Translations under genes and position numbers: made by a program
Part shown: one piece after another, positions 43,084 through 54,240 of the stretch
How the letters are laid out: each line of letters starts with the position of its first letter
Position numbering within the stretch: position 1 is the first letter of the stretch
Assembly (NCBI GenBank): GCA_020284085.1
Contig: JACEVL010000150.1
Coordinates: forward strand, 1,632,616 to 1,696,615
From: Aporrectodea caliginosa
Taxonomy: Eukaryota; Annelida; Clitellata; Crassiclitellata; Lumbricidae
Reading direction: 5' to 3'
Length of the DNA: 64,000 bases
The notes under the pieces: generated by a model
Told to the model about the DNA's origin: nothing
What the model saw: only the letters and a program-made list of their open reading frames with translations
The model's database searches: none

Positions 43084-44363
43084 CAACTGCGGCGGCTGTC
43101 TATTCCGTTTGCATAATACACCGCAGTTAGACTCGTCCAACTTAATTCTAGGGCGTCTAATTTCAGGCGACGGCATGTGACCTTCTGCCCTCCTATGACC
43201 TCTGCCTCTGCGACCGCCCGCTGGGGAGGGAGAGGAGGAGGAGAAGTTATTCCTCCGTCGTATATTCCCAAAGAGGAATTCCGTGAATTTCGACGGCAAC
43301 TTGAATGACAATCGAAAACGTTGGTCACGAATTTGAGAGACGAGGAAAACCCGAATCTATGAGAGCAAGATCGAAAACGGGTTATGCGATGACGCACAAG
43401 TTCAAGAACAAAGGATAGGAGGTAAAACGCATGCGACGACTAAACTGGGAATTACCTGCGCCTGAGAATTAACCATCTGGGAGAGCTTTAAACAAAGAAA
43501 TTCCACTTTCAGAAAACCACACAGAGTTTGTAATGCCTGCGACGGGGAAAACACCGACGGAAAGAGTTTAAACTGCGATCCTAAGCTGGAGAATGCCTCG
43601 GTGGGATGAAATTTAACCAGAAATGTTCTGAAATGGAATCAACGTATTTGGAAAGATTTTGAACTGGAAAGATTTTTAACTGGAAAGATTTTTAACTGAA
43701 AAGAACCTGTGCTTGGAACTGCCCTAAACGCGACAGACTTAAAATGGGAAATGCCCCAATTCAACATCTGTTCGAACGAAATGGTATCTGTCCCCGTTTT
43801 CTCAACATCCTCAGCCCATCAGTCTGCCCATGTTGACCCCATATTCCCATAAATTATGGGACCCGCATATGACTCCCCTCTCATGCTCACATAGCATACA
43901 TCCAAATAACCAGACCTTAATTGCATAGAGTGCAGACCCTGTTAGTCAATGCCCAATAAAGAACACCAGACATTAACCCATATCCTCAGATAAAGCTATT
44001 TTCTTACTGAGTAACAATTGCGCGTTACATATTACAACGTCACAAATGGATTACAATGTAACTTAAGGTTTAAATTTCACATTATACAGAACAAAGAGAC
44101 TGAAGAGGCAAAGTTACACTTAGTAAAGTAATGCTTCTCAGAAACCAAGAGAGTTAATGTAACACATTTGAACATATCAACCACATTTCACTTTCTATTT
44201 CCTCTTTATGCCTTATGCATTAGATACCAGCACTGTAGAGGTTACTAATTAGTCATTTCAATGTTACCAGCAACAAATCATTCAATGTCAAAAGGTTACA
44301 TGGCTAATGTGTCACACTGTACGACCCAGACAGAAAACAGAAGAAAATTCCATATGTTTCGAT
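43084..44363. other. GC-richer then AT-rich DNA, no gene seen
   Basis: 43080-43400 is richer in G, C and CpG than its surroundings, with open frames on the minus strand (29-122 residues) that lack motifs. I cannot decide whether this is a regulatory region or an exon. Confidence 0.3.
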
Positions 44364-44379
44364 AATAATGATAACAATA

Positions 44380-44410
<31 letters not shown>

Positions 44411-44413
44411 TAA
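44364..44413. repeat. (AAT/GAT)n microsatellite
   Basis: Interrupted AATAATGATAAT units. A second run follows at 44567-44600 behind CCTCGGGTAAAAAATAATAA. Confidence 0.9.
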
Positions 44414-44524
44414 TTCCAACGCCTCTCGCTAACAATTCAACGGTTTAATGTGGTGGCGTTCAGAGGCACTTTCGCCAGCCAAGAAACATAAGAATAGGGC
44501 CATTCCGGATATTTTATATTCTAA

Positions 44525-44660
44525 ATAGTTAATATTCAAGTCCCTGAGGGATCCTGTATACCTCGGGTAAAAAATAATAATAAATAATAATAATAATAAT
44601 GCCGATTTCTATAGCGCCGTACAACAGCCGAAGCTGAAGTAAGGGCGCTGTACATGAGTT
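44525..44660. mobile_element. Retroelement tail fragments
   Basis: AAGTCCCTGAGGGATCCTGT followed by ATACCTCGGGTAAAAAATAA recurs with changes at 55898-55940, and in part at 20150 and 56040. Right after it, TTTCTATAGCGCCGTACA is like other LINE tails in the window. Boundaries are unclear. Confidence 0.4.
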
Positions 44661-45484
44661 CAAGAAGGATTCTCGTTAATTAAGGAATCCTATTTGACTG
44701 TCAATTGAGTCATTATTATTAGTGCAATCTGCTTTCTGTTTTCGCCTGAATGTGTTCATCGGTTTCGATGAGGGAACAGTCACATGCAGCAGTGATGATG
44801 TCCATTAGACTTTACGACACGAAAGCGGTAGTGAAATCGTTTGCTAATGGAGCAAGAACTGGGGCAACAGGATTCTACGAAAACCCGGGTCAGACGCACA
44901 ACATATATCGACTGCAATTCCTCAATAGATGAAGACAAATGAGAACGGGGTTGATTTCGAAAAACGTTCCGGAACAATGGTCAATGATCTCTTGAAGTGA
45001 AAAGTCTACCAAGTCTACCTCGCAATGCAGTCCAGTATTGTCTTCCCAACATGGCAAGAGTTACAAAGAGGCTGTGCTTCAAAAATAATAGAAATCTGGG
45101 TCCCAGCTAGCTCAGAGTTTGTGTTAAAACTGTAAACGTCTTATAAAGAAGTTTGGGTGTTTAAATGACAAAACAAACCAGTTAAGTGTCTCAACAACGT
45201 TCAAAGCAGGTCAAAATCAAAACATGCAGAAATCAAAACCCAAGATATAACAAATGAAAATAAAATGACCTTGGAAAACGGACATGTAGGGCATTCCTTT
45301 TAGTCCAACATTTAAAAAACGTTTCCCTAAATTCAACCGCCTCTATGGCCTGCACTACACAAAGAAGCCTTTTGAAGCATCAAATTCAACAGATTTAATC
45401 CGCTATAATTATAAACAAAACTCGTGGATTAATCATGGTAACAACAGTTAAATCATTGCCTTCCAACTGCCTCGTGGCTAATCT

Positions 45485-45780
45485 AATCTAATCTGACTTC
45501 TATAGCGCAATTATAGGGTCAGAAGTCAGGCTTTGCTGCTATTGGTCGTCAATCCCACGTGATTCAACCTCACATGACTTGACGACCTTTGGACGAATTG
45601 TATATTCTCGGGGAAGAGAACGACTTTGAGTTTAATAAACAAATCCATAGATGTCGTAGATGTCTCACTGAGAAAGATGGTAAGAGATAAGCAGTGGGGC
45701 CTTTCTCTTGCAAACCATACTGCAGGAACATCCCTAAGAAGAAGCGGACCAGCTTCAGAAACAAAATGCAATCATAAGAT
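45485..45780 (-). mobile_element. LINE 3' end on the minus strand
   Basis: The minus strand gives SEAGPLLLRDVPAVWFARE, KLKVVLFPENIQF and a stop at about 45526, followed by TGCGCTATAGAAGTCAGATT and an AGATTAGATTAG tail. The layout is that of a decayed CR1-type ORF2 end. Confidence 0.6.
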
Positions 45781-46109
45781 GGAGGAGATCAGAGAAAAAT
45801 CAAGATCAAGATGGCGAAGCAGATGACAATATATATATATATATATCTTCAACTCAACAATCAAACAGTTCATTTCTATCCAACAGATTCTTACCTAGAA
45901 ACAGATATACTCTGCAGTTTCAACAAGCGCTTAGACATCCAGCTTGCGACAAAGTTAAGTTTCCTCGACGTTAACCAAAATCTTTGGTAATCGAAACAAG
46001 AAGGCAAATTTACAGAAACAGCTTTGGCCATGAGTCCATGACGTCGAAGTTTCTACCACATACCCTGAATGTACAACTCTGAGTCACACAGAAACACGTC
46101 ACTTGACAC
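45781..46109. other. No gene seen
   Basis: Includes a short (AT)n run at 45830-45846. No motifs. Confidence 0.4.
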
Positions 46110-46280
46110 TGGCACTGTGACATCGATGACTTTGACACAAGTCACGGATAGACCATGACACTGAAGACTTTGACATGAGTCACCAGAGTCACATAAACAC
46201 AGTGACGCCGATGACTTTGACACAAGTCACCAGAGTCACGATAAAACAGTGACGCCGATGACTTTTGACATGAGTCACGG
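46110..46280. repeat. Minisatellite, ~52-bp unit, about four copies
   Basis: GTGACGCCGATGACTTTGAC with ACAAGTCACCAGAGTCAC recurs at about 46110, 46157, 46200 and 46248. Units contain TGAC and GTCA in opposite orientation. It continues weakly upstream to about 46085. Confidence 0.8.
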
Positions 46281-48260
46281 ATCTGAATGACACCATCAAT
46301 AACAAAATGATAAAAGACCTGAAAGAACTGTGGACGTTTTAAGTTCACCAACAACAGTCTGAGTAAAATCACCAAATGTGGAAACAATTCGCACAATCCG
46401 CCATTTACCATAAAATCTCTACTGTAATATGCAATCATCAAGGTAATGAAATCAAGCGTTTAATGTAGTTACATGTAAACATTTTTGTAACGTAAACAAA
46501 CTGGTTAACGGACATTTGTTTCTTTATCAGTTTCACCCAAATAAACTGCGGCAAAAATAAACAGAGAGATATCAACACAGTCACTATTAGCACAATTTTA
46601 ATAACACTGTCAACGTTAAGTAATCATTAAATTAGAGAATGTTTCTTATTGCTGAATGTTGAAACATCTATCACGGATGATGCGGCAGTGCATGGATTAA
46701 GTCTTGTTTTGGTTTCATTGACAGATGATTTGTGGATCATTAAAAGCGAATCTCAAGAAGTAGTGCATTTAATCTAAATCTAATCTATAAATCCACTACC
46801 ATCATGCCAATGACATAAAAAGATGGTCCTTCAACTGAAATCATCATAATCGATTAGAGAAAGAAGCCTGGTCAGACATATCGGACAAACTTCTACTAAC
46901 AATGGACTTCTTTTCACAGAGGTTTTCGGCAAGGCAGGGCCATTAGCAACGATACCTCTTCAACTCAGGTGCACCATGGCACGTTTTCAAAAGGTGACCA
47001 CAGTAGTTGGAAAACTGTGAAAGCTATATTCATTACGAAAACTCGCATTACAGATAAAACCCACAACGCTCAGAAAACAGTTTTCACCTTTTAGCTTAAA
47101 GTAATGAAATCAATGCATGGCCAAAAGAGCTGAAGCCAACCCAGACTGTTCTGGGAGCAGGAAATCAAGCCACTAATATCACACCTGTAAGACGGGATGA
47201 GTTTTATGGTATTCAGGTGACATTACGCCTCTGTAACAACAGAACAAAATATTACAAAAACCAATCCACTAGAATAGACCAGCTTCTACGGAAACACCAT
47301 ATAAGCAATAATCGATGCAGGTCGACAAATGTTCTCGAGAACAAAAAATCTCATGCAGATAAAACTCCCAATAGTTACGCCGTAAGCCGACGATTACGCT
47401 CGCGTCTTACGTCGTCTGCGTAATCGGTAAAACTGTAAAATCTGCAGATTACATAAGTACAGCTGAAGATCTGACAGGAAAAAGACTGCAGTGCATTTGA
47501 CTGATGCAGAAAGAATGCTCATGAATATTCATACTTTGTAAGATGTATGTATAAATAGCTAGCCAACAGAAGCTTTGCAAGCGAACTTGCAAAGCAATTG
47601 AACAAAGACATTAACAGAACATCTTTGTATTGTACAATAATTCAGAGCTAAAACTCCTGAATTTAAAATTTAAAACCAACACTGGACACAAACCAGTGCC
47701 AGTTTTAGCATCGCGAGTTGGAAGTAATCGAAGAAAATTTTTCAACCCAGTTTGGAACTTACAAAACAATTCCCTGACAATTGGAAGCGATGAGGTAGCA
47801 AAAAACGGATTCTAATTTCTGTCACCTTTAGTTCTAATAAAATCTGTAAGTTAAATCCAACTAAAAAATCAAAAGCAGACCACGAATCTTATTGAAGGCG
47901 CTGTCGAAAATCTCGTTAAAGGTGTTTGAAATCACAAATTTCAACATTTTGCATCCACTCGCTAAATCAAAAGGCAATTTTAAAACATTCATTAAACAAA
48001 AAAGTCTTTCCCGATTCAGTATAAGCTCTGGATGGTTAAACAATAGTTCCATCTCTGATTGTACAAATTGCTCACATCTCAAAAACATTATCTGCAGTTT
48101 TTTAAACGAGCCTAGCAATAATTAAAATCAGAATTATGCATAAAAATATCATTTAATAATCGATTCATAACTAAAGCTGGCTGACTGGGCAGAATAAGCA
48201 AAATAACATAACTACTCATTAACCATAAATTAACCAAAAACATCAAACACTAGCACCACA
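46281..48260. other. No gene seen
   Basis: AT-rich DNA. GCTTTGCAAG and its inverse CTTGCAAAGC form a hairpin at 47572-47595, just after a TATAAATA at 47549. The frames in this region lack motifs. Confidence 0.35.
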
Positions 48261-48490
48261 TGCTAGTAGCAACATCACTGCTAGTAGTGACCTTCTAGCT
48301 ATTACCAACCTCTCTACTAGTAGTAATAGCACTGCACTTAGTTGCAAAATCACTACTAGTAGCAACCTCACTGCTAGTAGCAACCTCACTGCTAGTAGCA
48401 ACCTCACTGCTAGTAGCAACATTAATGCTAGTAGCAACATTAATGCTAGTAGCAACATCACTCCTAGTAGCAACCTCACTACTAGTTAGC
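48261..48490. repeat. 18-bp minisatellite, about 12 copies
   Basis: The unit GCTAGTAGCAACCTCACT is repeated with small changes. Because 18 is divisible by three, long repetitive frames (LLLAVR-type and SEVATS-type) appear on the minus strand; these are not genes. Confidence 0.92.
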
Positions 48491-49140
48491 AAGCCTTAGC
48501 ACAAAGAGCTGTTGGGAATGAGAAATCAGAATGTTGGCCCACTGATAAAAAAGAAGTGGATATGAAAGGCAGGCTATTTGCCACAAACAATGTCGCCATA
48601 ACACTGCAATATGTTTCTACGGCACAAGAGTGACTTTCGAATTGATTTTCTAACAAATATGGCCAGCATAAGATCAACTTGCATCTGAAAACCCTGCAGG
48701 AAAGATGTAGAAAAATCTCATAGATGTAAAGGAGCAACCGGCTCAAAACTGCTTGCAGTCAACAAATTTAAAATGCGAGACCAAGAAAATCTTGCAGAGA
48801 CTGAGTAACTCTCGACAGCTAAATCACGCTACGCTGTTGAATCATTTCGCCTAAAATGTAGAGTTAGACTCGAATATTTATTTACAATCTGCAACACTTG
48901 TAAAACTGGAAAAACTATTCACAGCTTGGAAGAATGTGAAGATCTGGTGAACAAAAAGATCACAATCATCATAATCAACAAATTAACATTAACCGATTCG
49001 CGTGACATCGTGCCATGTGCTAGAACTGTAACACATGTGAAGCGAGAGGCAAAGAATCATTCATATGCTTAACGTGCAAAGAATTCTTACACAAAGGTTA
49101 TTCAGGAAACCAAAATTAAATGCCACGTTTGCGATGCCAA
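48491..49140. other. No gene seen
   Basis: AT-rich DNA downstream of the 13-finger gene. No motif. Confidence 0.35.
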
Positions 49141-49295
49141 ATATGAATGCCACAGCCAACGTGGAGATGCCAACCAACCAACAACTGCCTACCACTTGAC
49201 AGTCCCTGTCAACCATTTGACAATTGCCAACCGACTGACACTTGCTAATTAACAATGGCCAATTAACTGCCAACCAACTGACAACTGTCAAACCT
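49141..49295. repeat. Degenerate CCAAC/CTGACAA repeat
   Basis: GCCAACCAACCAACAACTGC, CCATTTGACAATTGCCAACC and ACTGCCAACCAACTGACAAC are related units of about 18-25 bp. Confidence 0.65.
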
Positions 49296-49691
49296 GGAGA
49301 CAACATGTCACAAACGAATTCTCTCTTTGGTTAAAACGGTCTTAAAGCATCAATGAAAAAAACTTTTAAATCTACAAAGAAAACGAAAACAATCGTAACC
49401 AAATCTTCCTACATGATTCTGCACAAACAATAAACCTGAAATGTACAAAACAATGTACAAAACAACTCGCATTCGAGAACATAAATCGCAACAACAAAAC
49501 CAGTTCAAAGGCAAACAGACAAACAAAGCCTTTTCTCAGAAGAAGAAGCAGTTGATCTAATTAATCAATCGGTTAATTACTCCTTAATGAATATAAGGCA
49601 TCATGAATGCCGAATTTAAAATAATTTTCAATTATTTTCAATCATAAATCTGGCAACCTTGGAAAGCAGCCCTGAAGACCATAAAGCGTTA

Positions 49692-49697
49692 TTTATT
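49692..49697 (-). terminator. Candidate polyadenylation signal of the 13-finger gene
   Basis: TTTATT on the plus strand is AATAAA on the minus strand, about 215 bases after the stop codon. Plausible transcript end. Confidence 0.45.
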
Positions 49698-49911
49698 ACG
49701 ACTCACTCCACTCAAAAGCCATGTTACAGACCCAAACATGCTCAACTCAACTCGGTTTGACTCAAGGTCGAGGCGAGCACAGGCGCGATCAACAAAGTCT
49801 ACCAGACGACATTTTTCGTAAGTCTTTGGAAGTTCCAACGGATAAATTAATTCATAATAATTACAATTAACAATAGCTATTAACAAGTCACTAACAACAA
49901 TAAATGGAAGG

Positions 49912-52809
49912 CTATTTGCTAGTGACGCCGCGTCGGCCTCCGACGCCTGCGTCCCCGGTGTCCTCCGTCTCCTCCTGGTTGTCCTCGCACTCTTCCGTCT
50001 CCATCTTCGCCCAGTGACTGTTTGTCCTCTTCTCCAGGAGCCACTTGTTCATCAGCGATGACATCGTCTCCGGCATCTCCGCAAACCGCGCTGCACCAAC
50101 ATCCGCCTGGAGGAATCCGTCTACGCCGTGTCTCGCAAGAACGCTGTCCGGTCTCGAAGTGCCGTCGAGATCGCGAATTTCCAAGGCACTCCCGGTCGGA
50201 ATGGAACCCAGGTAGAACGCAGGCATCGGAGCGTATCCATCCGTCTGCGAACCCCCGAGGAAGCTCGACGGACTGGCAGAGAATTCGCGTTCTCCTCGTG
50301 ACGCCGGGTCCTTGTGGCGTGAACTGTAGAGCGGATACTGGATGCCGTGAGCACGCACTCGGTGCATCTTGAGCTTGTCTCCGCGAGAGAACTTCTCGTC
50401 GCACTCTGGGCATCCGTACGGTCTGTCGCCGGTGTGCAGGCAGTGGTGTCGGTCGCGGTTCGCCTTCTGAGCAAACGTCTTTGAGCAAAACATGCAGGGA
50501 CTGCGGCTGTGCAGCGTGGAGCAGTGGTTGTCCAGCAGGTGGAATGTGTCGGCCTCGTAGCCGCAGAAGGCACAGGCAAACGGACCGAGGGGAATGTCGC
50601 CACTGACGCCCAGCAGACGGTTCTCGTTACGGACGCTGATCGTGTTGTTATTGTCACCATCCGGACTGCCATTCAGCGAACCGTGACTCTCGGATGTTAC
50701 GGACCGACGCCCCGACTTCTCCAGACTGCGTCGCCTTGCCCTCCCTCTCCGCTTCTTAGGGACCGTAACCGGACTTTCCTGATGACTCCGGAATGGACGC
50801 CTCATCGAGGTCTCCACTTCGTCCGCTCTCTCCTGCTTCAGATATTCGCTGTGGTTGGCCATCAGTAGAGACGACAGATCCGGTCCGTCCGCTCGCGAGT
50901 TATCTCGAGACTTGCTCGCTGTTGTCGTCGATGGTCGGTTCATGATGCTTCTCACCGGCTCCATCTTGATCTCGACGTCATTTTCCTTTGCCACCTGGAT
51001 GACGCACGCCGGGTTGTCCGTTATCACAAAGTTCCTGTATTCGTCCGATGAGACGCCCCCGGGTGATTTCGGTTCCACTACCTCAACGTCGCTCTCACAA
51101 GGGCCACCCATTTCCTTGACGCTCACGACGAGCTTTGGCTGCTTCTGTTTGCGTTTATCCCTACGAGAAGCTACCATGTCCGCCGTTCCCGAGAAGTCCT
51201 CTGCTGCATGGTTGCTCTCGTCGAACTGCGTCTCAAAGTGTCCGGTTGTTGCTACGTGTTCCTGCAGAGCGGTTCGGCTGTCGAAGGCAACATCACACGT
51301 CGTGCAGACGTACTGACCCTTCGCCAGTTCATGAACCTCGAGATGCTCTCTCAAGATGCCGATTGTCTCAAACGACCGGTTGCATTCTCCGCATTGGAAT
51401 CGATCTTCCTCTGCTGCGCCAATCGGGGTCTCGGCGTCGCTGTTCTCGCAGACGTGTGCCGCCTCGTGGCGCCGAAGACTGGAGATGGTGCTACAGACCT
51501 GGCGGCAGAGGCAGCACTCAAAGACATCTCTCTCGTTCTGGTGCAGCACCAGATGGTCGCTGTACTGGAGAGGATCGTCCGAGATCTTCCCACACGAGAG
51601 GCAGGCGTACGTGCGCTCTGCATCCGAATGCACCAACTCGTGTTTCGCCAGACTCACTTTATCGGTCGTTTCGAAGCTGCAGCTCATGCAGTTGTAGCAT
51701 TCCCTTGACAACGACCTCGGAGTGACCTGGGCGCCATAGGAGTCGGTGCCGGACTTGGACTCGTTGGCCTGGAACTGCGGATGCGACTTGAGATGTTCCT
51801 CGTAGAGCTCGGCGCTGCAGAATCCCTTGTTACAGTAGCTGCAGATGCTCGTGAGCGTGGCGCTGTGGTCGTACAGGTAGTGCGAGATGAGCGTGCTCTT
51901 GTCGGCGTAGCGCTGCGAGCAGGTGCTGCACTTGAAGGCGTGCTTTGTGGCGTGGTTCGAGAGGTGGTCCTTGCGCGAGAACGCCTTTCCGCAGACGTTA
52001 CACGTGTAGGGTTTGTGTCCGGTGTGGAGCCGGGAGTGGCGTTCGAGGTTGGAGCGCGACGTGAACGTCTTGAAGCAGCAGAGACAGGTGAAGACGCTGT
52101 GCACGGCTTCGTTGTGGTCGCTCAGCGCCTCTGACGTCTCAAAGTTGCTCGAGCAGAGCCGACACTGAGGCACCGACGGAAGCGGTTTATTCGGACTCCA
52201 CCGCTCCATCGGAAGCATCGGCTTACGTCCGAGCAGAGACCGGATCGGGGTCTGAGGGGACAGCGTGTCGTCCCGAGGGTCGTACTTGACGTCGAGGTTC
52301 TGTGGCGAGTGACTGTTGTCGTTCTGCATCTCATGGAGGTGATTGGCTGAGGTGCTGGCCAGAGATGACTTGACGGAGAGATCAGTGGCGCTGTTTCGTT
52401 GGTCCGACTCTGGCTCAGCGGCGGTGAAAGCACTTGGGTGACTGCGATCGTAAACTAATTTGCTAAGGTAGGAGAAGGCAAGCGAAGGCCGCAGGTATTC
52501 ATATTCCGGTTCCAATCTTCGACGTTTCAGCTCTCGCCTGTGGTAGTCTCCGATGAGGTTCTGGAAGCCGGACGAGTACTTGGGTCCGATCGGAGGATAC
52601 CGGAAGTCGGCGTACGGATTGCGGAGGTCCTGAGGAGTGGCGATGATCTCGTGAACCTTGATGACGAGCTCCTGACCTTCGACCTGGCCCGATATGCAGA
52701 TGATGCCGTCGACCTCGACCTGACCTGAGTAGAGAACATTTGCCTTGCACAGCTGAATGATCGTCTCCTTCAGCAGCTGAGCTATCGACTCTTTGTCCCG
52801 CGTCGTCAT
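49912..52809 (-). CDS. 965-residue protein with 13 C2H2 zinc fingers
   Basis: ATG at 52807-52809 in good context (CACCATGAC), stop at 49912-49914, no internal intron. Fingers: 1 at residues 216-237, 2-5 at 240-343, 6-8 at 372-452, 9-10 at 471-524, 11-13 at 744-821. Linkers HTGHKPY and HTGDRPY are canonical. Residues 1-58 (IAQLLKETIIQLCKAN then VEVDGIICIS and ELVIKVHE) look like a separate folded domain that I cannot name. The linker 525-743 holds IKME and LKQE, both sumoylation-type motifs, and a basic KKRRGRARRR (685-694) likely for nuclear import. TDLSVK at 142-147 resembles a CtBP-binding motif without the usual Pro. The C-terminus is acidic. The coding part is clearly richer in G and C than the flanks. 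It is most likely a sequence-specific transcription factor; target and orthologue are unknown. An acceptor-like CATCAG at about 52861 suggests a 5' UTR intron. Confidence 0.92.
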   Translation of the reverse strand: MTTRDKESIAQLLKETIIQLCKANVLYSGQVEVDGIICISGQVEGQELVIKVHEIIATPQDLRNPYADFRYPPIGPKYSSGFQNLIGDYHRRELKRRRLEPEYEYLRPSLAFSYLSKLVYDRSHPSAFTAAEPESDQRNSATDLSVKSSLASTSANHLHEMQNDNSHSPQNLDVKYDPRDDTLSPQTPIRSLLGRKPMLPMERWSPNKPLPSVPQCRLCSSNFETSEALSDHNEAVHSVFTCLCCFKTFTSRSNLERHSRLHTGHKPYTCNVCGKAFSRKDHLSNHATKHAFKCSTCSQRYADKSTLISHYLYDHSATLTSICSYCNKGFCSAELYEEHLKSHPQFQANESKSGTDSYGAQVTPRSLSRECYNCMSCSFETTDKVSLAKHELVHSDAERTYACLSCGKISDDPLQYSDHLVLHQNERDVFECCLCRQVCSTISSLRRHEAAHVCENSDAETPIGAAEEDRFQCGECNRSFETIGILREHLEVHELAKGQYVCTTCDVAFDSRTALQEHVATTGHFETQFDESNHAAEDFSGTADMVASRRDKRKQKQPKLVVSVKEMGGPCESDVEVVEPKSPGGVSSDEYRNFVITDNPACVIQVAKENDVEIKMEPVRSIMNRPSTTTASKSRDNSRADGPDLSSLLMANHSEYLKQERADEVETSMRRPFRSHQESPVTVPKKRRGRARRRSLEKSGRRSVTSESHGSLNGSPDGDNNNTISVRNENRLLGVSGDIPLGPFACAFCGYEADTFHLLDNHCSTLHSRSPCMFCSKTFAQKANRDRHHCLHTGDRPYGCPECDEKFSRGDKLKMHRVRAHGIQYPLYSSRHKDPASRGEREFSASPSSFLGGSQTDGYAPMPAFYLGSIPTGSALEIRDLDGTSRPDSVLARHGVDGFLQADVGAARFAEMPETMSSLMNKWLLEKRTNSHWAKMETEECEDNQEETEDTGDAGVGGRRGVTSK

Positions 52810-53085
52810 GGTGACCGACCAGGCTGCCCGTTGCTACGGAGACCGGAAGAGGAAGTCCGAACCTGATGGGAAATCGTCGGTTACCGTTGTTTGAGAAAGC
52901 AACGAACGCTGTTGTTTCCCTGCGTCAACCTATGCAGACAACGAAACAACAATAGGTCAACCACAAGAATGGATAAAAGATCAACACAATACAATGCAAC
53001 TATATATAATTTGATACAATGCCTTCCTTATAAATTTCACATCCAAGCTGGGCAACCAACCATTAAGAGCCATAAGTAGACTGGA
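52810..53085. other. 5' flank of the 13-finger gene
   Basis: Probable 5' UTR and upstream sequence on the minus strand. GGTTCGGACTTCCTC after CATCAG could be the start of the last 5' UTR exon. No core promoter recognised. Confidence 0.35.
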
Positions 53086-53260
53086 AGAAGTAAGTTTTCA
53101 GTTTAGAGCGAAAGACATTCTCTCGGTAGGTATACGTCGCAAACATGAGGAGGTAGAGAGTTCCAGATGGAGGGACCGGCAACTGTGAATGAACGCAGGT
53201 CAAAGACAAGTCGTGTACTAGGAAGAACATACTTCAGAGTCTGTAATACACAGTTTCAGA
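53086..53260 (-). mobile_element. LINE 3' end on the minus strand
   Basis: The minus strand reads LVFDLRSFTVAGPSIWNSLP and PRECLS, then a frame change and FFQSTYGS-like end. The related plus-strand fragment is at 26880-27030. 5'-truncated. Confidence 0.7.
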
Positions 53261-53867
53261 TGACGTTCACCTGCATTGTCATTTGTCAGCTCAACTGTCA
53301 TAGAGAGCCATGTGTTCAGCACTTCCAATACTCACACTCACACCTACACACATGCACAAATTCATCAGATACACATATGCGTGTATTCGATGAATTATAA
53401 TTATTAATCAATTAGTAACTTCTCCTGCACTGGCATCCAATGCACAAGACATCAACCGATGGCGCTCCAAAACCAAGCCATAGTCAGGTCAATATCTAGA
53501 AGATCAGTAGTCTGCTAAGATATATAGAGAGGCATTTTGAACGGTTGGAACATCTACACAATGCCGCCATCTCCTTCTGACCAGGGACACAGAATGCCCC
53601 TCTATCAACAACATCTCTACACTGTTCTCTTTTGTTGGCCGAGCAGCAGGGGAATCTTTCCAAGGAGATATCTCAAGGAGTGGCCATGCAAATGCTCTGA
53701 AGAGAATCAGTGGAGGAATAAATGACACAACAAACAGATGAATCCAGAACAATTGAATGCACAAATGTACAACAGAAATTTAAGTCAGTTTGGCAAGTCA
53801 GTCAATCAACTCGACCTGAAGACTTTCAGGTCTGTTAAGCCAGAGGCAGCCTAAAAAAAGTCAGTCA
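53261..53867. other. No gene seen
   Basis: A minus-strand frame at 53504-53764 and a plus-strand one at 53537-53725 overlap each other and lack motifs. Confidence 0.35.
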
Positions 53868-54240
53868 ATGAAAACTCAGTCAATAAATAAAAAGTCAGTC
53901 AATAAATAAAAAGTCAGTCAATCAATCAGAAGTCAGTCAATCTTCAGTCAATCTTCAAAAGTCAATCAATCAAAAGTCAGTCAATCAAAACCCAGTCAAT
54001 AAATAAAAAGTCAGTCAATCAATTAAAAGTCAGTCACAACAATTCAGTCAATCAATCACAAAGCAGTCAGTCAGTCAATCAATCACAAAGCAGTCAGTCA
54101 GTTAATCAATCATGAGTCAATCAATCATAAGTTAGTCAATCAACAGTCAATCAGTCAAAGTCAGTCAATTAATTGAAAGTCAGTCAATGAATTACAAGTC
54201 AGTCAATCAATTGTAAGTCAGTCAATCAGTCAGTCGATTC
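53868..54240. repeat. (AGTCAGTCAATCAA)n degenerate minisatellite
   Basis: About 370 bases of AGTCAGTCAAT units separated by short A-rich spacers, with a higher-order unit of 17-21 bp such as GTCAGTCAATAAATAAAAA. No coding content. Confidence 0.92.

Noticed and set aside
42931..43397. Overlapping minus-strand frames of 122-126 residues
   Set aside because: They derive from the polypyrimidine tract and adjacent GC-rich DNA, lack motifs, and two frames are open at once.
48243..48492. CRISPR-like regular repeats
   Set aside because: The 18-bp units are contiguous, with no spacers, in an animal genome; it is a minisatellite.
50022..52134. Several long plus- and minus-strand frames inside the 13-finger gene
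   Set aside because: They are alternative-frame shadows of GC-rich coding sequence; the 965-residue frame has clear finger motifs throughout.
53868..54240. Centromeric satellite
   Set aside because: Irregular short units over only 370 bases; better described as a degenerate minisatellite.
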